Shown: positions 21,197-31,027, counted from the stretch's first letter. The stretch: DNA of 64,000 bases from Tremella fuciformis (GCA_032768795.1 CP136490.1:1054001-1118000), one strand, 5' to 3'. Program-made: numbers and translations. Notes: generated by a model not told the origin, from the sequence alone.

Positions 21197-22997
21197 ATGT
21201 TCTCCAACGCCACCGATCCCTCCCTCAAAATCGTCCTCCGAGGACGACCTCTACGCCTGGTCACGATGACCAAAACCCCTTCCCCCAGCCCCACGACGCC
21301 GCCATCCTCCCCCGAGTCGGCTGTCGACGCTCCCCCTCCTCGACTGTTCCCTCGATGGGCGGTCCGTCCTCGAACTCCGGAGCCCACACCGGTCGAGGAG
21401 ATCGACGAGCTCGTCGATGAGCTCGACTGGTCGGATGCTGCCAGTGCTGCGCCAAGCGGTGAGTGATTGTTGAGTCACCCTACTGCTTGTATTGATGCCC
21501 AGGGCGTACAGCGATTCTGCGCTCGCTAGCAGACATACACGCCGAGATCCGTCGGCACCAGGGGACCGTCAGAGCCGCTAGGGAGAGTAGCTGTGCTACC
21601 TCCTCTACGTCCAGCGGCTACTCAGACGCCTCGCCCCCGTCTTCCCAGGCTTCCGACGCGGCTTTCGCTGGCGAGAGTCGCTATCGAGAAGCCCACTCCT
21701 TGCCGTTCGAGCCGGCCTCGCCTCGGCCTCTTCGCCCCTACATTGGTGGTGGGACCGGATCCCCCATCATACCGCCCTATCCCCTCGTCCCCCTCGGCTC
21801 GCCTATCCTTCTCCTTCCCCCGCCTTCTATGCCTCCGCCATCCCGCTCTCCGACTCCGCCAATCAACCCACGCCGCCGGCGTCGAGTCGAGTCGCCCGGT
21901 TCCCCAGGCAACACTCCCCTGCCAACGATACCGCCTCCCCTCTCCCCAACCCCAAAGCGTCGTCGCGTGTCGCCTGTTGGCGGCATGTACTCCTCTCGCC
22001 TGCGTTCAGCCTCAACCCGGTATCTTGGGGTGTCTGAGGTAGCCGATGCTCTCCCGGCCGCCGTGGACAACGCAGGTGTAGGAGAAGACGTCGTGGAGGG
22101 CAGCATCTCGACGGGAGACGGATCCGAAGCGGGCAGCGAAGGATCCGTTGGGGAATCCGAAGCGGGCAGTGGAGGATCCGATGGGGAGGGAAGCGAGGCG
22201 TCGTCGAGGCGACTCGAGGCTGGCCCTCGAGTCCGGTGTAGGAATGCGCTGGACCGCGCCTTTTTCGGTACGTCCGCCATCTGTTGAGGTCCCCGCTCAT
22301 TCCCAGGGCCATTCTACCCGACGTTCGGCCGGGGATCGAATAGGACCCTCCCATGGGCCCTGGTGCGTTGTTGTCTTCTACTCTCCAGCCTCTCACGCTG
22401 ATCTTGCAGGCTCAGGCAAAAGGGCGACCTCTCCGCACGCTCAACGGCCGCCAGCGATGCCAGCGGTGTCGTTCGGACAACTTGCCGTGTAGGGTCCTAG
22501 ATGGAGGCGGGCCGAAGTTGAAGTGCTACACCTGTGGCACAGCCTCAGGTTGCTCGTTCAACTCCAGCCCGACTCCTCGACGACCCGCCAGCTCGTCCTC
22601 GACACCCAGAGCTCGCCGGGCTGTGAGCTTCGCGGATGTCGACCCGCCTTCGCCGACTCCCGCCCCCACGCCTGTTGTCGGCCCGGCCGCCTTCACCGAC
22701 CGACTTCGCCGGTCGGTTCGTCAACCCGTGCCGGCTCCCGTGCCGCCTCCGACGCCGCCTCCGGTGTCGACTCCTGCCCGCCCATCCGCGCCAGCTCCCT
22801 TGTCGTGGACTCCCTCGACGAGGCTCGACATCGGTGTCCTTCAGCACCATGTCACGCTGGCCCAGTCCATCCCGGCGGACAGGGCGTACCACGTCGAGGA
22901 GGCGAGGCGGCACGCGAGGCTCCTGGGGCTGGACCTTAGGGCGATGGTCGGGCCCATGTTCGACGACGTGGCGGAGGCGAGTGGTTCGGGGTCGTGA
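21197..22997 (+). CDS. Antisense accessory protein of the Gypsy element with a Cys6 zinc-cluster-like motif
   Basis: I model exons at 21197-21458, 21503-22267, 22307-22362 and 22410-22997. All three introns are GT-AG (44, 39 and 47 nt) and all junctions stay in phase, giving 557 codons including the stop. The protein is mostly Pro/Ser/Arg-rich and disordered. Near residue 375 it has CQRCRSDNLPC followed by CYTCGTASGC, spacing C-x2-C-x6-C-x11-C-x2-C-x5-C, close to the fungal Zn2Cys6 cluster. It ends in a probable helix (VEEARRHARLLGLDLRAMV). The gene sits between pol and the 3' LTR, inside the duplicated target site, so it belongs to the element. Being antisense, its introns would not be spliced from the genomic retroelement RNA, which could explain their survival. 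Function is unknown; DNA binding is an inference from the cysteines. Confidence 0.7.
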
Positions 22998-23137
22998 ATG
23001 TAGATAGTGTACATAGTTCTTTCTTAGCTCATGTTCATATGCCGTGTTGTTCATGTTGTACAGGGGATGCAGGGATAGGACTCAGCTTGGGTGACGAATC
23101 TCGATCCAGATCATCGTCACCGCCAGTAGTCCATGCG

Positions 23138-26100
23138 TTATATTCCTCTTGGTTTCCCTGGGTTCCTTTTGTGGAAGCTCTCGACGCTTTCGAGAGCACC
23201 AGTAATGTTCTCCACTGGTTCCCAGGTCGTCTCCTCATCTGTTCCTTCGTACCCCACCCACTCGACGAGGTACTCCACCTTTCTGCCCCTTTTCCTCGAG
23301 TCGACGACGTTCTTCACCTCATAGCTAGGGCCCTCGTCGTCGACCTCCACTGGTGGCGGAGGGTCGTAGGTCTGTCCAGGGATCCTCGGCGGGTGGTATG
23401 GCTTAAGACGGAGGACGTTGAAGACCGGGCTCACCCTCATCGTCGCCGGCAGCTCCAGCTTGTACGTTGATGGACCCGTCTTAGCGAGGATTTTGTATGG
23501 TCCCCCCCATTTGATGTCGAGCTTCTTCGAGGGTCGACGAGTCTTGATGTTCTCCATCGACAGCATGACCATATCATCCACCTTCAACACTGGCGCATCC
23601 CTTCTCTTTGCATCGTAATACTTGGCGTACCGCTCATTGGCTTGCTGTATGGCTTGTTGGCAAGATCGGTGCACCTCGTCGAGGGACCCAAGCTTTTCCT
23701 TGACCGACGGTATCTCCGCTCGCTCGGCGCTCTCTCTCAAGTCATCAGTCCATCGCGGCGAGTACCCAAAGTTCGCCTCGAACGGGCTCATCTTGATCGC
23801 CGAGTGCTGGGTATTGTTATAGGCGAAGGCTGCTCTCTGCAGCAGACTCGACCAATTGTCTTGTCTGTGATCGCAGAATACCCGTAGGTACTGCTCGAGG
23901 ACCTGATTGACTCGCTCCGTCTGCCCGTCGGTTTGGGGATGGAAGGCTGTCGACAGGCTGATCTTGATCCCCAGGGCCCCACACAGTGCTCCCCATAGTC
24001 GACTAGTAAACTTGCTCCCTCGATCAGATACGATGGATCTTGGCAACCCATGCTGCGCCACGACATTGTCGATGATGAGGTCGACGAGTCCCGCCGTTGT
24101 GAGGCGAGTCGTTGTCGGCACGAAGATAGCCCACTTCGTCAGGCGGTCTACCACGACGAGGATGGAGTTGAAGCCCTGGCTGCCGGGGAGCTCCTCGATG
24201 AAGTCCATGGAAATTGCTTGCCACGGGCCTTCCGGGACTTCGAGACTCTGGAGGAGACCATGAGGGCGCTGCCTGCTTGTCTTTGTCCTCTGGCAGATGG
24301 CACAACCCTGTACGTAGGCCTCAACATCGCGCCGCAGCCCCAGCCAACAGACGTCCCTCCTGAGCAACTCCAACATCTTGGTGATTCCCGGATGTCCCGC
24401 TAGGATCCCCTCATGTCGATCCCTTATGGCTCGGAGCCGCCCATCGCCCTTGCCAGTGAGGTATAGCCGCCCATTGAGTCGCAGGGCCCCGCCAGGCTCT
24501 ACCTTGGCTCGTGTGGGCTCGTCGAGGCCCATCCTTTGAACCAACCCAAACAGCTTGGGGAATCCCGCCGCATCAATCACCACTCCGTTCTCCTCCTTCT
24601 TGATCCTCTCCAACTCTTCTCCAGCGTGCTCGAACTCCTCATCCTCCTCCCAGGTGCTCCGAGTACCCGTCTGCGGATCCTCTCTTGCCTCTGGATCTGG
24701 ACTCGACGAGCCTCGTCGAGGCTCCTCGATGAGTGCCCGAAGCATGTACCCCAACGACGTCTCGACCTTGCTTTCTTGGTCAAACCCAGGTAAGGCCTGC
24801 ACTCGTTGCTCCTCCAGGTCCAATCCATCAGGCTTGTAGTCGGGCCTCCTCGACAGAGCGTCTGGGTAAGCCGCTTTGAGCCCGGGACGATACACGATTC
24901 GGAAGGAGAATCCTGCCAGGGCGTCGACCCATCGCGCAACCCGCCCACTCAGTTTCCTCGGCTCCATCCAATAGCTGAGGTTGTGGTGATCCGTGAGGAC
25001 CGTGCAGCTTACTTGCAGAAGGAGATGTCGCTTCCGCTTGAACGCCATCACTATCGCCAGGAACTCCTTCTCTGTAGTCGTCCAGTTCAACTCTGCCCCC
25101 GAAAACGACCCAGACTCTATGGCCACCGGGTGCTCGAGGCTCGTCGAGGGGTTAATCTGTGATATCACAAATCCCCACCCGTAGAGCGAAGCGTCGGTCT
25201 GCACGATGGTCTCGAATGCAGGGTCGAAATGGGCTAATACAGGGGGCTCGCTCATTCGCCTCTTGATCTCTTCGAAGGCTCTTGCCTGCGCGTCTCCCCA
25301 ACCAAACGGGACTCCCTTCTTTGTCAGCAACACTAGGGGGAGCGCTACCTTGGCAAAGTTGGGTACGAAGCGGCGGTAATAGTTTGCCAGACCCAAGAAC
25401 CGGCGTACTTCGAGGAGGTTGCTTGGTGCTGGGAAGTCGACGACGCCTTTCACGTACTCCGGATTCGCTTCCACGCCTTCTCGGGAGATGACAAAGCCCA
25501 GAAAGTCGACCTTCCTCTTCTCGAACTCGGATTTCGACGCTTTCACATACAGTCCCGCCTTCCGCAACGCCTCGAGTGCCGCCTTTGTGAGGGAACGAAG
25601 CTCGTCGAGGCTCTTGGCGTGGACCAAAATGTCGTCGATGTAGATCACCACTCCCCGCCCAACGAACTCTCTGAGCACCTCGTTGAGGAAGTGCTGGAAG
25701 ACTGCTGGCGCGTTCTTCAAGCCATCTCGCACTACCAGGGACTCGAACATCCCCAAAGGCGTCCTAAAGGCGGTATAGGCTTCGTGTCCTGGCGCCATGC
25801 GAAGAAGCTGGTAGGCTCCCGGTAGGTCGAACTTGGTGTACCACTCTGACTCCGCCAGATCACCCGTGACTTGGGAAATCAACGGCAAGGGGTACGCGTC
25901 CGACACTGTTGCCTCGTTGAGCTTCCGGTAATCGACCACCATTCGCCATTTGCCGGCAACCTTCTTAGGGACGAAAAAGCTCGGCGACCCATACGCCGCG
26001 TTCGATGGCCTGATCTTGCCTGCTGCTTGCTCTTTGGCGAGGAGCTCCCTGAGTGCTCTCATTTGATCCGGCGACAGTTGGTAAAGCGGTGCGACCCGTA

Positions 26101-27205
26101 GTTCTGCGCCCTCCTTCAGTCTGATCCGCAGGTCGTATTCTCTACTCGGCGGCAGCGTGTCGGCGGGTCGACGAGGGTGGAACACATCGAGGAACTCATG
26201 GTAGTACTCCGGAACGATCCTTCGCACCGCCTGGGACTCCTCCTCTGACAGAGTGTACTCGTCAAACCCAAGATGCCCGTCCAAACGCCCCACCACTTCC
26301 TCGAGCTCGTCGGTGACAGTCCCTCGCAGCCGCTCTGCGGCGAGCCTGTTCTGCTCCCACCGATTGATCCGCAAGGGGATATGGTTCGGGGAGCTCCTAC
26401 GGGACTGCCCCGCGTGTTTTCCTCTCTCTCTTCTTGCTCTGGTAGCCAAAATGGCCAGATCACTTGAAGCAGCCTCGACGACCGTCGACGAGGCCACCTT
26501 TTCTTCTCCACGGGTGACTTCCATAGCTCCCATGTCCATGACTACTCTCTTCTCTTGCATCCAGTCGTACCCTAGCACGACGTCTGCACCTGCGAGCCGC
26601 GTAACCGCTAGCCGTTCTTCACTTGTTTCCCCAAGCGTCTCCACCGGGGCCACCACTTCGTGGGTGATTTCGCCCGCGGATGACGGTTCGCCGTCGAACA
26701 GGAGGACATTCTTGGGTCGCTCCAACTTCTGTTGGGTCAAGCCCTGGCCTTCGGCGTAGTCCTGATCAATGAAGGTCCCGCCTGCGCCTGTATCTAACAG
26801 TATGCAAGCGGCCGTCCCGTCCACTTTTCCTGCTACGACAGCTTGATGCCTTCCCAGCCTGCAAGCCTCACCGCTCATGCATTCCTCGGCATCACTAGCA
26901 CTCTGTACAGACTCCTTCTCGGACTCCAGGTCCTCTGCTTCTTCTTCATGTTGATCTTCCTCGACGAGGGAAGCGGACCCCGTCGGTGGGTGAGTGGGCG
27001 TCGGATTAGAGGATTTGAGAGGTGAAGTCGGTTGTTCAGGAGGCGTGAGGGCGGAGAGTGTGTATGGAGCGGGGTCTCGAGTTTCTCCTTGTAGCTCGGG
27101 ACCCCTCAGGCTTCCCCCTGCGGCTCCTGCTTCACGCGTTGGCCGGGGTTGAACGAGCCTGGGCAGTCGCGCGCAAGATGCCCAGCGTTTCCGCACTTGA
27201 AGCAA
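23138..27205 (-). CDS. Gypsy Pol: protease, reverse transcriptase, RNase H, integrase, chromodomain
   Basis: A single open frame of 1355 codons overlaps gag by about 100 nt in the -1 frame. The order is protease (ACILLDTGAGGTFID), reverse transcriptase (WRMVVDYRKLN, then VVIYIDDILVHAKS, near residue 520), RNase H (LTDHHNLSYWM and YPDALSRRPDY), integrase with zinc finger (GHPGITKML, CAICQRTKT) and core (SMDFIEELPGS, VSDRGSKFTS, HPQTDGQTERVNQ). The C-terminal chromodomain is VEYLVEWVGYEGTDEETTWEP. The block usually reading PFGLTNAPA is RDGLKNAPA here, an unusual change near the polymerase fold. The chromodomain is known in related elements to steer integration to modified histones. No canonical slippery heptamer is visible in the overlap; CGGAAAC in the zinc-knuckle codons is the nearest. 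Confidence 0.95.
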   Translation of the reverse strand: MLQVRKRWASCARLPRLVQPRPTREAGAAGGSLRGPELQGETRDPAPYTLSALTPPEQPTSPLKSSNPTPTHPPTGSASLVEEDQHEEEAEDLESEKESVQSASDAEECMSGEACRLGRHQAVVAGKVDGTAACILLDTGAGGTFIDQDYAEGQGLTQQKLERPKNVLLFDGEPSSAGEITHEVVAPVETLGETSEERLAVTRLAGADVVLGYDWMQEKRVVMDMGAMEVTRGEEKVASSTVVEAASSDLAILATRARRERGKHAGQSRRSSPNHIPLRINRWEQNRLAAERLRGTVTDELEEVVGRLDGHLGFDEYTLSEEESQAVRRIVPEYYHEFLDVFHPRRPADTLPPSREYDLRIRLKEGAELRVAPLYQLSPDQMRALRELLAKEQAAGKIRPSNAAYGSPSFFVPKKVAGKWRMVVDYRKLNEATVSDAYPLPLISQVTGDLAESEWYTKFDLPGAYQLLRMAPGHEAYTAFRTPLGMFESLVVRDGLKNAPAVFQHFLNEVLREFVGRGVVIYIDDILVHAKSLDELRSLTKAALEALRKAGLYVKASKSEFEKRKVDFLGFVISREGVEANPEYVKGVVDFPAPSNLLEVRRFLGLANYYRRFVPNFAKVALPLVLLTKKGVPFGWGDAQARAFEEIKRRMSEPPVLAHFDPAFETIVQTDASLYGWGFVISQINPSTSLEHPVAIESGSFSGAELNWTTTEKEFLAIVMAFKRKRHLLLQVSCTVLTDHHNLSYWMEPRKLSGRVARWVDALAGFSFRIVYRPGLKAAYPDALSRRPDYKPDGLDLEEQRVQALPGFDQESKVETSLGYMLRALIEEPRRGSSSPDPEAREDPQTGTRSTWEEDEEFEHAGEELERIKKEENGVVIDAAGFPKLFGLVQRMGLDEPTRAKVEPGGALRLNGRLYLTGKGDGRLRAIRDRHEGILAGHPGITKMLELLRRDVCWLGLRRDVEAYVQGCAICQRTKTSRQRPHGLLQSLEVPEGPWQAISMDFIEELPGSQGFNSILVVVDRLTKWAIFVPTTTRLTTAGLVDLIIDNVVAQHGLPRSIVSDRGSKFTSRLWGALCGALGIKISLSTAFHPQTDGQTERVNQVLEQYLRVFCDHRQDNWSSLLQRAAFAYNNTQHSAIKMSPFEANFGYSPRWTDDLRESAERAEIPSVKEKLGSLDEVHRSCQQAIQQANERYAKYYDAKRRDAPVLKVDDMVMLSMENIKTRRPSKKLDIKWGGPYKILAKTGPSTYKLELPATMRVSPVFNVLRLKPYHPPRIPGQTYDPPPPVEVDDEGPSYEVKNVVDSRKRGRKVEYLVEWVGYEGTDEETTWEPVENITGALESVESFHKRNPGKPRGI

Positions 27206-28248
27206 AGGCCCTGGCTGCCTCGCCTCTCGTGCTCGTCCGGAGTGAGCCTAGGGCGAGGAGGGTAGACTCGTCGAGGGGCTGCAGCGGAGTTGAGACTCGA
27301 CGAGGTTGTCGGGCCAGGTGAGGGTCTGGGGTTCGTCGCCGCCGCTCCAACCTCTGACGTAACCGCTGTAGATCCGCCGTTGTTGCCGCCCAGGACAGTC
27401 TTCTTCTTCTCTCGCCTGTTCTCCGCCTTGTTCTTCTCTGCCTCCCTTGCTCGCAGACTGTTGTCGAGGCGGACCACAAACGCCTGCAGCTCGGCAAAGG
27501 TCTCGAACTCTTTGGGGTGCCTGGCCACCTCGTCCTGAAGCACGTCGGAGAGCCCTTCCTTGGCACGAGCCGTTGCTTGCTCGTCGAGCTCCCATGAGAG
27601 GACTGACGTGTACTCCCGAATCTTGGCGAAGTATTCGGCTGCCGATCCCGTCTGCCGCAGCGAGAAGTACTTGCGTCGAGCAGTCCCCTTCGCGTCGGGA
27701 TCCCCAAAGTTCTCGCGCAGGTAGCGACGAAGCCCAGCGTAAGTCCGAATTTTCTCGTCGAGGTAGTCGCCAGCCTCGACATGCTCTCCGTTCTCGTTCA
27801 AATCGCTGTCTCGCCCTGTCGCCAAGGGCTGAATCGCGTCGAGCACGAATCCCCTGAGGAACGAGATCACATACATGACCTTGTGCGTGTCGCCAGAGAA
27901 CTTCGACGGCTGCAGCTTGAAGACCGTCTCGCACTGCATGATGAACCGCTCCAAAGCGGCTGGGTCCTTGCCGTTAAACGTGTCAGGCGGGTTCGCCTTC
28001 GGCTCGGACGGGTTCCCAACGCCTGGCGAGCCCTGTCGTTGCTGCGCCTGCTGCTCGACGAGGGCCGCCTGAAGCTGCACGATTTGCGCGAGCAACTGCT
28101 GCACAGACGGCTGATCACCCAATGGTTGGGCCATGTTGGTCGCGGCGGCTCTCAGTCGAGTGTCCACCGGTAGTCGTAGGTTTGTGGGTAGAGCAATGTG
28201 CTGATGCTCAGGATCTGTCGACGTGGTTCGTCGAGTCGATGGTGCCAT
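27106..28248 (-). CDS. Gypsy Gag: capsid and nucleocapsid
   Basis: A 380-aa frame from ATG 28248. The N-terminal helix is Gln-rich (QQLLAQIVQLQAALVEQQAQQ). A retrotransposon gag domain follows (DTFNGKDPAALERFIMQCETVF, then LRRYLRENFGDPDAKGTARRKYFSLRQ). The C-terminal zinc knuckle is CFKCGNAGHLARDC. It begins 39 nt downstream of the LTR edge, so the leader is short. The stop lies inside the pol overlap, so pol would be made by -1 frameshifting. Confidence 0.95.
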   Translation of the reverse strand: MAPSTRRTTSTDPEHQHIALPTNLRLPVDTRLRAAATNMAQPLGDQPSVQQLLAQIVQLQAALVEQQAQQRQGSPGVGNPSEPKANPPDTFNGKDPAALERFIMQCETVFKLQPSKFSGDTHKVMYVISFLRGFVLDAIQPLATGRDSDLNENGEHVEAGDYLDEKIRTYAGLRRYLRENFGDPDAKGTARRKYFSLRQTGSAAEYFAKIREYTSVLSWELDEQATARAKEGLSDVLQDEVARHPKEFETFAELQAFVVRLDNSLRAREAEKNKAENRREKKKTVLGGNNGGSTAVTSEVGAAATNPRPSPGPTTSSSLNSAAAPRRVYPPRPRLTPDEHERRGSQGLCFKCGNAGHLARDCPGSFNPGQRVKQEPQGEA

Positions 28249-28270
28249 GAACTAGTCGTGTGAGAGGTAG

Positions 28271-28284
28271 TAGCACCGTGGTAT
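28271..28284 (-). other. Gypsy primer-binding site complementary to the element's own RNA 5' region
   Basis: On the minus strand ATACCACGGTGCTA lies two bases past the 5' LTR edge. It is the exact reverse complement (14 of 14) of TAGCACCGTGGTAT inside the same LTR (plus-strand 28437-28450). That LTR copy lies about 34 bp downstream of a TATA stretch, where transcription should begin. This is the arrangement known from Tf1, in which the mRNA 5' end folds back to prime reverse transcription. Confidence 0.75.
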
Positions 28285-28286
28285 AC

Positions 28287-28690
28287 TGTCACGGGGCCAG
28301 GCCGGTCGTCGACTGATAGGCCCTCTCACACGTGCTGTCTGTTGATCTGTCTCTGTCTTCCACGAGAAGGTGTGTCCTACAGCCTCTCGTGCGTCGACAA
28401 CACGGCTGCGCCGTTACTTTCTATCCATGGGACTCAATACCACGGTGCTAAGGACGGTCTACGGGTGAGGACTTGTATATATATCACCCGTGCCCTCCTC
28501 TGCACCGCCTTGGGCTTTCTCCTTGAAACACCATCGACGAGGCTCGAGCTCTAAAGTCGTCGAGGCTACTCGAGCGTCGTCGAGGCTACTCGAGGATCGA
28601 CGATAGGCTCACGTGTTTGACAGGCGTGCTGGGCTGGAACGAGGCTCGTAGGCGTGCTTTGGTGATCATGGAGGCGTGGCCGACGTGACA
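28287..28690 (-). repeat. Gypsy 5' LTR (element orientation), intact
   Basis: A 404-bp LTR with TGTCAC and GTGACA ends. It contains near-copies of the CTCGTCGAG word and two CGAGGCTACTCGAG motifs (about 28561-28595), a TATA stretch at 28476-28484 on the minus strand, and the self-complementary block 28437-28450. Confidence 0.95.
28437..28484 (-). promoter_or_regulatory. Gypsy LTR core promoter and predicted transcript start
   Basis: On the minus strand ATATATATA (28484-28476) is followed about 34 nt later by TAGCACCGTGG starting at 28450. That spacing fits a TATA-directed start, so R should begin at or near 28450. The start is inferred from spacing, not shown. Confidence 0.6.
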
Positions 28691-28695
28691 ACCTG
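28691..28695. repeat. Target-site duplication of the Gypsy element, right copy (ACCTG)
   Basis: Exact partner of 15053-15057. The Copia-1 frame resumes at 28696. Confidence 0.95.
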
Positions 28696-30587
28696 CAAGA
28701 GAAGAGGTAACCGAGCAAGTCGAGCAAGTGCCGGTACCGATAGAATCTTTGGACGATCAGCCAAGCTCAGGGGAGCAAGTCACAGAGGAGGTGGAAGAGA
28801 GGGCAGAGCCTGAGGCGGTAGCAGAGGAAGGGGGAGCCGAGCCAGAAGTAGCTCAGGCAGACCAACCTGCACCGGTACCTGCGGAGCCAGTACCATTCCA
28901 ACCTCGACGCAGTGAAAGAGTCCGGGCGCCACGAGTAATGATTGCCGATGGCGAGGTCAACATTGCAAGCAATGACGAGATATTTGGCTGGATGCTGTCA
29001 GCAACGGCAGCATTGGATGACGACCCAAAGACGTATGAGCAGGCCATGGCGTCACCCCTCAAGAAACAATGGGAAGAGGCAGTGAACGCTGAGCTGCGCG
29101 TGATTGAGAAAGCTGGGACATGGGAAGAAGCGGTGTTGCCCGAGGGCAGAAGGATAGTAGGGTGCAAGTGGGTATTCAAGACGAAGCGAGATCAGGACGG
29201 AGCGATCATCAAGCACAAGGCTCGGATTGTTGCCAAAGGATACTCGCAGGTTCCCGGACAAGACTTCGAGGAGACCTACTCACCAGTTGCACGCCTCACA
29301 TCACTTCGAATATTCTTCACCATTGTGGCAACAGATGGCCTAGCAACAGGTCAGGTCGATGTCATTTCAGCATTTCTCAATGGAGAACTCACGATACCAA
29401 TCTACATGGAGATACCCCTTGGCTATCAAGCGACCAACCGAAAGGCAAACTGCGTGAAACTGCTCAAGGCCCTTTACGGATTGAAGCAAGCAGGTCGAAC
29501 CTGGTGGGAGGCTTTGGATAAGCAACTGGCAAAGCTCGGGTTCGAGCGGTGTGCACAGGACTGGGGAGTGTACGTGAGAAAAGGAAGCAAGACGGCGTAC
29601 CTGGTGGTGTACGTGGACGACATGCTGGTAGCAGCAAAGGACAAGGCGACGGTTGATGAGATCAAGAGGGAATTAGCAAGGCGATGGGAGATGACCGATG
29701 CTGGGGAGGTGACGTTCATGCTCGGACTGAAGGTCAGCCGAGACACGGAGGAGCGCACCATCCACCTCAGTCAAACGGCTTACATCGACACCATCCTTGA
29801 CCGATTCAATATGACAACCGCCAAGCCTGCCACTACCCCATGGGTAGCGGGTGTCCACCTCCAACCAGACGGAGAGCCGTGTCACGAGGGCGTGGCAAGA
29901 TACCAGCAGCTTGTTGGGAGCTTGATGTGGGCAGCAATGGCGACGCGACCGGACATAACCTTCACGGTCAGCGCACTGGCAAGACATTGCTCAGCTCCAA
30001 CACAAGAGCACTGGGAGATGGGGAAAAGGGCGTTGAAGTACTTGAAGGGTACACGCACCTTAGGACTGAAGCTTGGCGGCAAAAGGAGAACACCCGTGCT
30101 GGAAGCATGGAGCGATGCCGACCATGCTGGGGACTTGTCCGACAGAAAGTCAACGAGTGGCTTTATTGTCAAGTTCCGAGGATCTACTGTCAGCTGGGCG
30201 ACACAGAAGCAGAAGAGTCGAGCGTTATCAACAGCCGAAGCCGAGTATTACGCCCTCACGGAGACCTGGAAGGACGTGGAATGGGTAAAGAAGGCGTTGA
30301 TGGAATACGGAGTGGAGAGCACGGAAAGGGTAATGATATGGTGCGACAACCAGTCGGCCATAGCCCTGGTAGAGAATCCGGCTCACCATCGTTCAACCAA
30401 GCACATCGACATATACTGGCATCAGATCCGAGACGTCAAGAAGAGCGGCAGATATGATCTGGAATACGTCAGAACAGACGATCAACTGGCCGACATCTTC
30501 ACAAAGGGTTTGGCGGGACCGGCGCATCAGCGACACCGAGAGGGGCTGGGAGTAGTGGAGGCGGAGCAAGAGAGGACTCACGCATAA
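28696..30587 (+). CDS. Copia-1 Pol, C-terminal part: reverse transcriptase and RNase H
   Basis: This continues the frame cut at 15057. An acidic linker is followed by reverse transcriptase blocks (VGCKWVFKTKRDQDG, YSPVARLTSLRIFF, QVDVISAFLNGEL, YGLKQAGRTWWE). The catalytic motif is VVYVDDMLVAAKD (about residue 1111 of the whole). RNase H has LEAWSDADHAGDLSDRKSTSG, STAEAEYYAL and DQLADIFTKGL. No stop or frameshift is present, so the polyprotein (1435 codons with the first part) was intact when the Gypsy element landed. Confidence 0.93.
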
Positions 30588-31027
30588 ACCATACTCCGGA
30601 ACAAGGCGGCGGGAAGCATCAAGTCGAGAGATCCCCGGTTGCGTTAAGCGTGTACTTCTTCGCTAAGCGGGAATCTGTTGAAGACTCGACCGCCGCGTTC
30701 GCCCCGGGTGCTGACCCGCTCGCAACCGAGGTCCCGACCGATAGGATTCCGCCTCTGAGAGACCATTGCAGGCCGGCGGGTGAGGCCTAGGACACTGCTC
30801 CCTCACCCGGGGGAACCGGGAATTCACTGGACTCACCCCGGGATCACTGGACGGTAGAGAGGTAAAAGAGAGAGGCGGCGACGAGCAGTCGTGCGTCCGG
30901 ACGGGCGTGTTGACGCTCAGTCAGGGACTGGAGTTATGAGGAGTTATAGATGGGTGGCAAATGTGGCACAGTGAGCGCGGCAGCCTTGATGGCGTGCAAG
31001 CGTAGTGCAGTGACGTCTAAAGGGGAG
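30588..31027 (+). other. Copia-1 3' untranslated region and polypurine tract
   Basis: A 440-bp stretch between the pol stop and the 3' LTR. No frame of interest is seen. It ends in the purine tract AAAGGGGAG (31019-31027), which primes second-strand synthesis. Confidence 0.75.

Larger units (their letters stand above)
15058..28690 (-). mobile_element. Ty3/Gypsy chromovirus (Tf1/sushi-like), minus strand, with an antisense accessory gene
   Basis: 404-bp LTRs with TGTCAC and GTGACA ends lie at 28287-28690 (5' LTR in element orientation) and at 15058-15099 plus 20145-20511 (3' LTR, split by Copia-2). The target duplication is ACCTG. Without Copia-2 the element is about 8.58 kb. In element orientation the order is 5' LTR, primer-binding site, gag (28248-27106), pol (27205-23138, -1 frame), a 2.6-kb region with a plus-strand four-exon gene, polypurine tract and 3' LTR. 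A C-terminal chromodomain places it among chromoviruses. The LTRs look identical and the frames are intact, so it is young and perhaps active. Confidence 0.95.

Noticed and set aside
23418..28173. Many plus-strand ORFs opposite gag-pol
   Set aside because: They are shadows of the minus-strand Gypsy gag and pol frames, whose domains are clear. None has its own family motifs.
28342..28554. A 70-aa plus-strand ORF that occurs identically at 20163-20375
   Set aside because: Both copies lie inside the Gypsy LTRs and repeat only because the LTRs are identical. No protein features are seen.
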